This document shows positions 1 to 7,092 of a stretch of 7,215 nucleotides of DNA, piece by piece. Source of the stretch: Anaerolinea thermophila (lineage in GTDB: Bacteria > Chloroflexota > Anaerolineae > Anaerolineales > Villigracilaceae); assembly GCA_020722305.1 (NCBI GenBank), contig DYLB01000104.1:1-7215 (forward strand), written 5' to 3'. Under the pieces are notes generated by a model that was given only the letters and a program-made list of their open reading frames with translations, was not told the DNA's origin and did no database searches. A program made the position numbers and the translations under genes. Positions within the stretch are counted from its first letter, which is position 1; the number at the start of each line of letters is the position of its first letter.

Positions 1-10
1 GCGCGCCAAC

Positions 11-14
11 AGGA
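11..14 (+). promoter_or_regulatory. Ribosome binding site of the S8 protease
   Basis: AGGA lies six bases before the ATG at 21 and supports that start. Only 20 bases precede the gene in this window, so its promoter is not visible. Confidence 0.6.
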
Positions 15-20
15 TTTCTG

Positions 21-1988
21 ATGATCAATAAAAGGATCAATTTTTTCGTTCCCACCTTGTTTCTCCTGGCCTTGTTCGCCGCCTCGATGAACCCGGCCCA
101 GGCCGGCGCCGCCGCGCCAACTGTCGAGGCTGCCTGGCACACGCTCGACGCCCTTGACCCCCCCATATCCCCGGAGATGCACGCCCGGCTGGGTTCGCTC
201 GCCGCGGATGAAAAGCTGACGGTCATCGTTCGCTTGCGCCAGCAGGCGAACCTGCCCGACGCTCCCGGCCTGAGCCGCCCGGCCCGGCAGCGCGCCGCGC
301 TCCAGGCTTTGCGCGCCACGGCTGACGTGACCCAGCGCAGCCTGAAAACCCGGCTCAAGTTCCACCTGCGCCAGGGCAAGGTCAGCGCCTTCAGCTCGTT
401 TTGGATCTTCAACGGCTTTTCGGTTACGGCGGATGCCGACGTGATTCGAGAACTGGCCTCCCATCCCGACGTGCTTTCGATCCTGCCGGACGACGTAAAC
501 GTGGCCCCCGCCTCCTCTCCCCTGGCCTTCACCAACCCGGAAGCGAACCTGGCCCTGGTCAACGCCCCGGCCCTGTGGTCCAGCGGGATCAGCGGGCAGG
601 GGGTGGTGGTCGCCTCGATGGATACCGGCGTCAGTCTCTCGCATCCCGACCTGGCGGCGCAGTGGCGCGGCGGAACCAACAGTTGGTACGACCCCTACGG
701 CGAGCATCCAACCACCCCGTCCGATACGCACGGCCACGGCACCGGGACGATGGGCGTGATCGTCGCCGGCGACGGCAGCGGCGCGTCCCTCGGCCTCGCC
801 CCGGATGCCCAATGGATCGCCGTCAAAATTTTCAATGACCAGGGATCGGCTACCTCCACCGCCATCCACAGCGGATTCCAGTGGCTGCTCGACCCCGACA
901 ATGACCCCAACACCGCCGACGCCCCGGACGTGGTCAACAACTCGTGGGGATTCGCCTCCCCCGGCTGTTTCCTGGATTTCGAACTGGACCTGCAAGCCCT
1001 TCGGGCGGCGGGCATCCTCCCCGTCTTTTCGGCGGGCAACGGCGGCCCCGGGACGATGACCAGCTTCAGCCCGGCCAACAACCCCTCGGCCTTTGCCGTC
1101 GGCGCCACCGACAACTCGGACGCCATCGCCAGCTTCAGCAGCCGCGGCCCGACAAGCTGCGGCGGCTCGACCGGCGTCTTCCCCGAGCTGACGGCTCCCG
1201 GCGTGAACATCCAGGTCCTCGCCCCTGGCGGCCAGTTCGACTATGCCAGCGGCACCTCCCTGGCCGCGCCGCACGTGACCGGCGGGCTGGCTCTGCTGCT
1301 CTCGGCTTATCCCGATCTGACGCTGGCCGAGCAGGAGAATGCCCTGCTCAACAGTGCGGTGGATTTGGGCGATCCCGGCCCGGACGACACCTACGGCTAC
1401 GGCCGCCTGGACCTGCTGGCCGCCTACAACTGGTTGACCGCCAACGTCACCCCGACTCCCCTGCCCACCGCCACGCCGACGGCCATTTACACCCCCACCC
1501 CGACGGATACGCCGACCTCCACCCCGACACCGACCGATACCCCGACCGAGACGCCCCTGCCTACGGATACGCCCACCTCAACTGCAACCTCGTCTCCCAC
1601 GGCCACCTACACCCCGCTCCCCTCGCCGACGGCCACCCAGCCGCCGAAAGTCCTCCACATCGCCGACCTGGACGGGAGTTCGGTGCGCCAGACGCGGTAC
1701 CAATGGAAAGCGATGGTCAGGATCGTCGTCCGGGACGGGCAGGGGAAGCCGGTTGCCAACGCCAAAGTCTTCGCCAAGTGGACGGTCGGTGTCACGGGCA
1801 CTCCCACCTGCATCACCAATTCGAACGGGGTCTGCTGGATCAGGCGGCCCAACATCCCGAACAAGGTCGCCAAAGTCCGGCTGACGATCACCAAAGTCAC
1901 ACGCTGGAACTACACCTACGACCCGCTCCTGAACACCGACCCGGACGGGAGCAGCAACGGCCAGACGATCCTGGTAAAGAGGCCGTAA
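21..1988 (+). CDS. Secreted subtilisin-like serine protease (peptidase family S8) with Thr/Pro linker and C-terminal Ig-like domain
   Basis: Predicted extracellular endopeptidase of 655 residues. Residues 1-28 form a signal peptide (basic MINKR start, hydrophobic core, AQA before G29). Residues about 60-162 resemble an inhibitor I9-type propeptide. The catalytic domain runs from about 185 to 470: Asp201 in MDTGVSLSHPDL, His239 in GHGTGTMG, oxyanion Asn340 in SAGNGG, and Ser413 in GTSLAAPHV, so the triad is complete. Residues 477-542 are a Thr/Pro-rich linker. Residues 543-655 look like a beta-sandwich (RIVVRDGQGKPVANAKVFAKW, as in invasin/Big-type domains) with two Cys that could form a disulfide. 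There is no LPXTG motif or C-terminal membrane anchor, so it is secreted or held by the Ig-like domain. The ATG is preceded by AGGA with a 6-nt spacer. The family call is firm; the substrate is unknown. Confidence 0.95.
   Translation: MINKRINFFVPTLFLLALFAASMNPAQAGAAAPTVEAAWHTLDALDPPISPEMHARLGSLAADEKLTVIVRLRQQANLPDAPGLSRPARQRAALQALRATADVTQRSLKTRLKFHLRQGKVSAFSSFWIFNGFSVTADADVIRELASHPDVLSILPDDVNVAPASSPLAFTNPEANLALVNAPALWSSGISGQGVVVASMDTGVSLSHPDLAAQWRGGTNSWYDPYGEHPTTPSDTHGHGTGTMGVIVAGDGSGASLGLAPDAQWIAVKIFNDQGSATSTAIHSGFQWLLDPDNDPNTADAPDVVNNSWGFASPGCFLDFELDLQALRAAGILPVFSAGNGGPGTMTSFSPANNPSAFAVGATDNSDAIASFSSRGPTSCGGSTGVFPELTAPGVNIQVLAPGGQFDYASGTSLAAPHVTGGLALLLSAYPDLTLAEQENALLNSAVDLGDPGPDDTYGYGRLDLLAAYNWLTANVTPTPLPTATPTAIYTPTPTDTPTSTPTPTDTPTETPLPTDTPTSTATSSPTATYTPLPSPTATQPPKVLHIADLDGSSVRQTRYQWKAMVRIVVRDGQGKPVANAKVFAKWTVGVTGTPTCITNSNGVCWIRRPNIPNKVAKVRLTITKVTRWNYTYDPLLNTDPDGSSNGQTILVKRP
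1449..1646 (+). repeat. Degenerate Thr-Pro codon repeat (interdomain linker)
   Basis: Low-complexity coding DNA for residues 477-542 of the protease, made of imperfect units such as CCGACGGATACG and CCGACACCGACC. It encodes TPTP, TDTP and TSTP steps. Such linkers are frequent in secreted proteins of Anaerolineae and act as extended spacers. The purine/pyrimidine bias makes this stretch open in several frames, which creates spurious ORFs there. Confidence 0.8.
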
Positions 1989-2044
1989 GGTTATATGCAG
2001 AAGCCTTGCGAAGGTTGTCTCCGACATACTCGCAATTTCCAACT

Positions 2045-2079
2045 CGTCCCGCAGGCTAAAGGGGAAAACCTGCGGGACG
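2045..2079. terminator. Strong hairpin, possible bidirectional terminator
   Basis: Perfect 11-bp arms (CGTCCCGCAGG with CCTGCGGGACG) enclose a 13-nt loop, 56 bases after the protease stop and between convergent genes, where a shared terminator would be expected. No T-run follows the stem on either strand, so it is not a classical intrinsic terminator. It may instead be part of the surrounding repeat element. Confidence 0.4.
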
Positions 2080-2094
2080 CGCTGCTTAATGTAG

Positions 2095-2112
2095 AGCGAC
2101 ATTTATGTCGCT
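2095..2112. repeat. Short palindromic intergenic repeat (copy 1)
   Basis: AGCGACAT and ATGTCGCT form perfect 8-bp arms around TT. The left side extends as GTAGAGCGACAT (from 2091), which resembles the left arms of palindromes at 2945 and 7089. It may belong to a dispersed REP-like family. Confidence 0.5.
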
Positions 2113-2164
2113 AAAGGGAGTCCCGGCGCTGCCGAAATCCTTCGCAAGGCGTTCACGCCTGGTT

Positions 2165-2683
2165 TTACGGCTTTTGGACACAGATCCCCAGCGTGGCCTC
2201 GACGTCATTGAACCACTGGTAACGCGTCTCGACCGCCACCACGTACTCGTTTTCGGCGATTGGTTCGTAGTCGGGGTAGCGCGCCCGCGCCACGGGGTCA
2301 TCGCCGAGGGCTTTCCAGGCGGCGGCGTCGTAGACCAGCCAGTCCCGTTTCTCCCCTTTGGCGGCCGCGATGGGCCGGCCGTTGTCATCCCGCAGCGGGA
2401 CGCCGTCGGTCACGGTGACTTTGAAGGTGACGTGCCGGCGGCGGATCGGCCAGACGCAGACCCCCTTGATCGAAACTCTGCACGGGAACCAATACATGCT
2501 TTTCCAGCGGGTGACGACCTGACCGGGAGAGACGTAGCAATCTTCGTCGGTGGTTTGGGCGGGAGCGGGTTGGGTCGAAAGTACGATAATGAAAGTCGCC
2601 ATGAATACAGCCCCGGTGATGGTTGCCGCCAAAATACGTTTGGAGAGTGTCAGGTTTTTCATACCGGCTTGCCAATTCCGCAT
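2165..2683 (-). CDS. Small secreted protein of unknown function
   Basis: A protein of up to 172 residues that I do not recognise. From the upstream ATG the N terminus is MRNWQAG; an internal ATG (Met8, at 2662) gives a cleaner signal peptide, MKNLTLSKR followed by a hydrophobic stretch (about residues 17-36) and an APA site before Gln43. Neither start has a strong ribosome binding site. The mature part has four Cys (49, 68, 76, 168), consistent with exported disulfides, a basic stretch (IRRRH, 80-84), and then an apparently globular Trp/Tyr-rich region (WLVYDAAAW, ETRYQWFND). Codons have high GC at third positions on this strand, so the overlapping plus-strand ORF is a shadow. It converges with the S8 protease; a functional link is not shown. 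Confidence 0.75.
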   Translation of the reverse strand: MRNWQAGMKNLTLSKRILAATITGAVFMATFIIVLSTQPAPAQTTDEDCYVSPGQVVTRWKSMYWFPCRVSIKGVCVWPIRRRHVTFKVTVTDGVPLRDDNGRPIAAAKGEKRDWLVYDAAAWKALGDDPVARARYPDYEPIAENEYVVAVETRYQWFNDVEATLGICVQKP

Positions 2684-2929
2684 TTATAACCCAAAAGTGC
2701 GGGGAATGGTATCTTCTCGATAACTTGGGGAGAGCGGCATACCGTCCATGCCGGGCAGCGCCTGGGCTGGAAGCGGATGCTGGCCCTGCACTTTCATGTC
2801 AAGCCTCTGGGGCGCGGTCGGGGCGCGCTTCGACCTGCTGGGGCTGCTGGCGCTTTCCTACAGCCGCAGGAAGAAGGGCAGCCGGTGGGGAATTTGGGCC
2901 CTTTGGGATTTCCCGTGATGCGCCCCCAT

Positions 2930-2985
2930 ATCTGGCAGCGCGCCGTAGAGCGGAATTAATTCCGCCCTACATTTGGCGGCGCGCC
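2930..2985. repeat. Imperfect 15-nt direct repeats flanking a palindrome
   Basis: ATCTGGCAGCGCGCC (2930-2944) and ATTTGGCGGCGCGCC (2971-2985) match at 13 of 15 positions and abut the 26-nt palindrome on each side. The arrangement could be a target-site duplication around an inserted palindrome, though 15 bases is long for that, or a duplicated short GC-rich motif. Confidence 0.5.
2945..2970. repeat. Short palindromic intergenic repeat (copy 2)
   Basis: A 26-nt palindrome in which GTAGAGCGGAATT pairs with AATTCCGCCCTAC with one A-C mismatch at the fifth position. It lies 53 bases beyond the stop of the minus-strand MFS gene, so it could form a hairpin at the end of that transcript, but no T-run follows. 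Its left arm shares GTAGAGCG with copy 1. Confidence 0.6.
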
Positions 2986-3022
2986 ACGCCAATTCCCAAT
3001 GAACCGAATTTGCAACTTTACG

Positions 3023-4300
3023 CTACATGGCTTTTGCGCGTTCGGCCATCTGGCTGCGCAGGATTTTGATGTCGCCGTCCACGAAGAAGAGCGCGCCGAG
3101 GTAGAAGAAGAAGCACAGGAGCCAGGCGCTGATGCAGATGGTCAGGATGGCGGTTTGCAGGCTGAAAGCGTCGGCGATGATGCCCGCCAGCAGGGGAGCG
3201 AAGGCCGCCCCGGCGTTCTCGATGAAGTATTCGGTGGCCTGAGCCGTCGAGCGGACCTCGGGCACGGTCACGTCGTAGACGGTGCTGATGACGTTGGGCG
3301 AGGAGAGCGGCATGAAGATGGCGGTGAGCAGCATGAAGATGAAGAAGACGCTGCGGGCCTCGACCGGGGTCTGGATTGCCAGGAAGAGGAAGATTGCGCC
3401 GAGCAGCACTCCCGCGCTGGAGACCAGGATGCGGCCTTTGTTGGTGCGCTTGAAGGCCGCGTCGCCGAGCGCCCCGCCGACGAAGTAGCCCGCCGCCAGC
3501 ACCAGGATGACCGGAGCCATGGTGAAAAGGATGCTGTTGCTGTCGTAGCCGCGCTCTTTTTCGAGGTAATCGAAGAAGAAGTAGGTGATCACGTTCCAGG
3601 GGAAGACGCCGGCGAAGCCTTGCAGGAAAACGAACCACATCGTGCGCTTCTTGAAAATGAGTTTGGCTTCCTCCCACGAGAAACGGAATTGGGCGATCTC
3701 GTCCTTCCCCTCGAATTCGGGTTCGGCCTTGCCGCGCGGCATTTCGCGGACACCGACGAAGATCAGGATGGCGATGACGATCCCCAGCCCGCCGGTGATG
3801 TAGAAAATGTTGCGCCAGCCCAGGCCGGGAGCGATCATCAGGGCCAGGACCATCCCGACCAGGTAGCCGATGGGCTGGGCCAGTTGCAGCACACCGTAGA
3901 CTTTGCCGCGCAGGGCCGGGCCGAAATAGTCGGCAATCAGGGTGTACAAGCCAGGGTAGGACGAGTCGTCCACCCCGGTGGAGGCGCGGGTAGCAACGAA
4001 GGCCGGGTAGGTCCGCACGATGGCACTCAGCCAGGTGGTCGCTCCCCAGATGAAGGCGGCCAGGGTCAGGAGTTTGGCGCGGGCGTAACGGTCGTACAAG
4101 TAGCCCCAGATCGGGTAGAGGACGGTGCTGACGATCAGCGCACCGGTGATGACCAGGCCAAACTGGGTGTTGTTGATCCCGAAATCGTCGCTGATGGCCG
4201 ATTTGAGCGGGCCGATCAGCAGTTTGTCGGTCTGATGCAGGAGCATGAAGAAGAAAAAGATGACGACGACGAACCAGCGGTAGCGGGAACTTTGGGCCAT
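3023..4300 (-). CDS. Major facilitator superfamily (MFS) transporter
   Basis: A 425-residue inner-membrane transporter with about 12 hydrophobic segments in two halves joined by a charged loop (about 186-218). The MFS motif A in the loop between helices 2 and 3 is clear (GYLYDRYAR, Gly66, Asp70, Arg71, Arg74), with a weaker copy in the second half (GALGDAAFKR, from Gly276). Other family-like signatures are RASTGVDDSSYPGLYTLIAD (105-124) and PEVRSTAQATEYFIENAG (347-364). The length is normal. The style resembles Spinster-like or sugar-phosphate/anion-type MFS proteins, but the substrate cannot be read from the sequence. AGGAGA lies six bases upstream of the ATG. It is transcribed away from the plus-strand group across a short divergent promoter region. 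Confidence 0.93.
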   Translation of the reverse strand: MAQSSRYRWFVVVIFFFFMLLHQTDKLLIGPLKSAISDDFGINNTQFGLVITGALIVSTVLYPIWGYLYDRYARAKLLTLAAFIWGATTWLSAIVRTYPAFVATRASTGVDDSSYPGLYTLIADYFGPALRGKVYGVLQLAQPIGYLVGMVLALMIAPGLGWRNIFYITGGLGIVIAILIFVGVREMPRGKAEPEFEGKDEIAQFRFSWEEAKLIFKKRTMWFVFLQGFAGVFPWNVITYFFFDYLEKERGYDSNSILFTMAPVILVLAAGYFVGGALGDAAFKRTNKGRILVSSAGVLLGAIFLFLAIQTPVEARSVFFIFMLLTAIFMPLSSPNVISTVYDVTVPEVRSTAQATEYFIENAGAAFAPLLAGIIADAFSLQTAILTICISAWLLCFFFYLGALFFVDGDIKILRSQMAERAKAM

Positions 4301-4306
4301 GGCATT

Positions 4307-4312
4307 TCTCCT
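4307..4312 (-). promoter_or_regulatory. Ribosome binding site of the MFS gene
   Basis: AGGAGA on the minus strand with a 6-nt spacer to the ATG at 4300. It fixes the start of the MFS gene and argues against the longer overlapping minus-strand frame that begins at 4418. Confidence 0.75.
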
Positions 4313-4332
4313 GGGATTGTGGGATTTGAATC

Positions 4333-4361
4333 AGTTTACAATAGATGCCGCGGATAGTCAA
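4333..4361 (-). promoter_or_regulatory. Predicted sigma-70-type promoter of the MFS gene
   Basis: On the minus strand, TTGACT (4361-4356) and TAAACT (4338-4333) are separated by exactly 17 bases. The -35 box matches consensus at 5 of 6 positions and the -10 box at 4 of 6. A start near 4326 would give a 5' leader of about 25 bases containing the AGGAGA site. It lies in an AT-rich island between divergent genes. Confidence 0.55.
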
Positions 4362-4371
4362 TTTAATCGGG

Positions 4372-4377
4372 TACAAT
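4372..4377 (+). promoter_or_regulatory. Predicted -10 box giving a leaderless transcript
   Basis: TACAAT (5 of 6 to TATAAT) ends seven bases before the A of the ATG at 4384, so transcription would begin at or next to the start codon. No good -35 box sits at the usual distance and no ribosome binding site precedes the ATG, which fits leaderless expression. Inference from spacing only. Confidence 0.45.
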
Positions 4378-4383
4378 CGCCGA

Positions 4384-4626
4384 ATGCCTGTCTTATTCAC
4401 CCCTGCTGAATTCACCATCGAACGGAAACACGCCTATGACCGCGCCGCACCCGCCCGCCGGGTGGTTTCACACGCGCTCCGTTACTGGCCGATCATCATC
4501 GAAGAAGGCGGCCACGACAGCCTGCTGGCTCGCGGCGGGCATTACACCACACTCTACAACATCTGCTTCCGCTGCCAGAGCCTGACCTGCATCGAGCAGG
4601 CGCGGGAATTTGTGCAGGGGGATTGA
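4384..4626 (+). CDS. Small three-cysteine protein of unknown function, upstream of tgt
   Basis: An 80-residue protein from the ATG at 4384. An in-frame ATG at 4345 would add 13 residues but lies inside the divergent promoter region. I do not recognise the family. It has a basic N-terminal half (ERKHAYDR, ARRVVSH), a hydrophobic patch (ALRYWPIII, 31-39), and near the C terminus Cys61, Cys64 and Cys69 in CFRCQSLTC, with His44 and His53 before them. The cysteines could bind a metal with a histidine, but this is speculative. Codons are GC-rich at third positions. The stop is only six bases before the tgt start and the tgt ribosome binding site overlaps its end, so the two are probably cotranscribed and coupled. 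A role near tRNA modification is suggested by position alone. Confidence 0.65.
   Translation: MPVLFTPAEFTIERKHAYDRAAPARRVVSHALRYWPIIIEEGGHDSLLARGGHYTTLYNICFRCQSLTCIEQAREFVQGD
4616..4622 (+). promoter_or_regulatory. Ribosome binding site of tgt
   Basis: AGGGGGA lies about 10 bases before the tgt ATG, overlapping the last codons of the upstream small gene. Spacing is slightly long, but the overlap suggests translational coupling. Confidence 0.5.
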
Positions 4627-5767
<1,141 letters not shown>

Positions 5768-5775
5768 AGGGTGAG

Positions 5776-6234
5776 ATGACCGTGATGAATTTGGATAAGC
5801 TTGAAGTGTGGATCAGGGCAAAAGACTTTGCCGTAATGATTTACAAAGAAGTTGCCCCTGGATTGCCCGCCGATGAAAAATGGAATCTGACGCAACAACT
5901 AAAGCGAGCTGCACAAAGCGTGCCGGCGAATATTGCTGAAGGGCATGGACGTTACCACTACCTGGATAATGTCCGTTTTTGCTATTATGCTCGCGGCTCC
6001 CTTACCGAAGTCCAAAGCCACGTTGCACTGGCCCATGAACTGGGTTACTTGCCGGATGAAACCTATCAACGCATAACCGTTCAAGCTGAATCCATCGGCA
6101 AACAACTCAATAACTACATTGCCTACCTCAAACGCTCCAGACAAGGCGAAAAGGATATACCAACAGGTTATACCACTCGCGAAGAGACCTCGTCTTACAG
6201 CCTCGACAATCCAGGCGAGTCCCCCAACCATTAA
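5776..6234 (+). CDS. Four-helix-bundle protein (23S rRNA intervening-sequence protein / S23 family)
   Basis: A 152-residue protein from the ATG at 5776, chosen because GGAGG (5766-5770) lies five bases upstream; an in-frame ATG at 5764 would sit inside the flanking repeat. The hallmark of the family is clear: WNLTQQLKRAAQSVPANIAEG (36-56), then YYARGSLTEVQSHVALAHELGY (70-91). The core ends near residue 120; about 30 polar residues follow, running into the downstream repeat, so the tail may be derived from non-coding sequence. Members were first noticed inside 23S rRNA intervening sequences and are related to Avd of diversity-generating retroelements; their general function is unclear. Here no rRNA or reverse transcriptase is present. 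The gene is visibly more AT-rich than tgt and uppP and is bracketed by inverted short repeats, suggesting acquisition as a cassette. Confidence 0.9.
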   Translation: MTVMNLDKLEVWIRAKDFAVMIYKEVAPGLPADEKWNLTQQLKRAAQSVPANIAEGHGRYHYLDNVRFCYYARGSLTEVQSHVALAHELGYLPDETYQRITVQAESIGKQLNNYIAYLKRSRQGEKDIPTGYTTREETSSYSLDNPGESPNH

Positions 6235-6276
6235 CCATCAACCATCAACCATCATCCACCACCCATCATCCATCAA
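6228..6276 (+). repeat. Right heptamer array (CCATCAA consensus) after the four-helix gene
   Basis: Seven contiguous 7-nt units. The first, CCATTAA, contains the stop codon of the four-helix gene; three match CCATCAA exactly, two are CCATCAT and one is CCACCAC. The array ends in the uppP leader just before its ribosome binding site. It is inverted relative to the NNNATGG units at 5747-5767. Confidence 0.8.
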
Positions 6277-6277
6277 C

Positions 6278-6283
6278 CAAGGA
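6278..6283 (+). promoter_or_regulatory. Ribosome binding site of uppP
   Basis: CAAGGA lies five bases before the ATG at 6289, directly after the heptamer array. It supports the chosen uppP start. No separate promoter is evident in the 54-base gap, so uppP may be read through from upstream. Confidence 0.6.
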
Positions 6284-6288
6284 ACCCC

Positions 6289-7092
6289 ATGACCCTCCTC
6301 CAAGCCCTCCTGCTCGGCCTCATCCAGGGACTGACCGAGTTCATCCCCGTCTCGTCCACTGCCCACCTGCTCATCGGCCAGGGAGCGCTGGGCATTCCCT
6401 CCAGCGACCTGATGTTTTCCTTCCTGGTCATCATCCAGATCGGGACGGTCGTTTCACTCCTGTTTTTATATTGGAAAGATTTGTGGGTCTTAGCCAGGGC
6501 CTTATTCGCCCGGCCCTTCTCCACCTCCGAAAACCGCCTGGCCTGGAATATCCTCCTCGCCACCTTCCCGGCCGCGCTGATCGGCTACCTGCTGCGGGAC
6601 GCGGTCGAGGCCCTCTTCCACCGGCCGCTGCTCGAAGCCTCGATCCGCCTGTTTTCGGCCGCGATATTGCTCTCCCTGGCCGAGTGGATCGGTAAACGCA
6701 GCCGCCAGCTCGACTCGATGACCTGGCTGGATGCGCTCATCATCGGCGTCTTCCAGGTGATCGCGGTCTTCCCCGGCGCTTCCCGCAGCGGGACGACCAT
6801 CAGCGGCGGGATGCTGCGCGGCTTCGACCGGCCGTCTGCGGCCCGCTTCGCCTTCCTGATGTCCATCCCGATCATGCTCGGCGCCGGCGGCTACCAGATG
6901 CTGGACGTGGCCCGTTTGCCCGGCCTGGCGGATTTTCTGCTTCCGCTGGCGGTCGGGTTCGTCACGGCGGCGGTCGTCGGCTGGTTCGCCGTCCGCTGGC
7001 TGATCGGCTACCTGTCGAAGCGCTCGCTGTACGCCTTCGCGGTCTATTGCGCGGTCGCGGGCGCAGTAACGCTGATTGCGAATTTTTTGTAA
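6289..7092 (+). CDS. uppP: Undecaprenyl-diphosphatase (UppP/BacA)
   Basis: Integral membrane phosphatase that converts undecaprenyl diphosphate to the monophosphate, recycling the lipid carrier for peptidoglycan and other envelope polymers; its overproduction gives bacitracin resistance in other bacteria. The 267 residues match the usual length. The first active-site motif is QGLTEFIPVSSTAH (13-26), with the (E/Q)xxxE pair Gln13 and Glu17 and His26. The second is FPGASRSGTT (161-170), with Arg166 at the position of the essential Arg of the E. coli enzyme. Hydrophobic segments span the whole protein, and no signal peptide is needed. It follows the heptamer array and has its own ribosome binding site. 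No key residue is missing. Confidence 0.97.
   Translation: MTLLQALLLGLIQGLTEFIPVSSTAHLLIGQGALGIPSSDLMFSFLVIIQIGTVVSLLFLYWKDLWVLARALFARPFSTSENRLAWNILLATFPAALIGYLLRDAVEALFHRPLLEASIRLFSAAILLSLAEWIGKRSRQLDSMTWLDALIIGVFQVIAVFPGASRSGTTISGGMLRGFDRPSAARFAFLMSIPIMLGAGGYQMLDVARLPGLADFLLPLAVGFVTAAVVGWFAVRWLIGYLSKRSLYAFAVYCAVAGAVTLIANFL

Larger units (their letters stand above)
2003..2150. repeat. Intergenic element bounded by 12-bp inverted repeats
   Basis: GCCTTGCGAAGG at 2003-2014 is an exact reverse complement of 2139-2150. Inside this 148-bp span lie a second 11-bp perfect inverted repeat (2045-2055 with 2069-2079) and a palindrome (2095-2112). The unit fills most of the gap between two convergent genes. 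It could be a small non-autonomous (MITE-like) or REP-like element, or simply a set of stacked transcription-end hairpins. No coding sequence is apparent in it and no transposase is nearby. The classification is inference. Confidence 0.5.
2684..3022. other. Intergenic gap with palindrome, direct repeats and weak small ORFs
   Basis: This 339-base gap separates two minus-strand genes. Its right part (2930-2992) is a repeat cluster. Its left part has no convincing gene. A plus-strand open frame at 2748-2918 and a minus-strand 37-codon frame at 2684-2797 overlap each other; both are described under findings. It may contain a decayed gene. No clear promoter for the downstream minus-strand gene was found. 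Confidence 0.5.

Noticed and set aside
944..2059. Long plus-strand frame overlapping the S8 protease (371 codons)
   Set aside because: It is out of frame with a protease whose catalytic motifs and signal peptide are intact. Its product is Arg/Pro/His-rich, typical of a shadow in GC-rich DNA.
2105..2689. Plus-strand 194-codon frame opposite the small secreted protein
   Set aside because: The minus-strand frame begins with a signal peptide and has GC-rich third positions; the plus-strand product has no comparable features.
4335..4340. TTTACA as the -35 box for the plus-strand TACAAT
   Set aside because: The spacing would be 31 bases, far from the usual 16-18.
2999..4357. Plus-strand frame of 452 codons opposite the MFS gene
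   Set aside because: Product is a run of Asp/Glu/Gly/Gln without domains; it is the antisense of membrane-helix codons. The MFS gene has motifs, a ribosome binding site and a promoter.
3018..4418. Minus-strand 466-codon frame overlapping the MFS gene in another frame
   Set aside because: Arg/Pro/His-rich shadow without hydrophobic segments; the AGGAGA site serves the MFS start at 4300.
5776..6234. Four-helix-bundle gene as Avd of a diversity-generating retroelement
   Set aside because: No reverse transcriptase, template repeat or variable repeat is present in the window; only the family resemblance supports it.
6228..6276. Heptamer array as a CRISPR
   Set aside because: Units are 7 nt and contiguous, with no spacers and no cas genes nearby.
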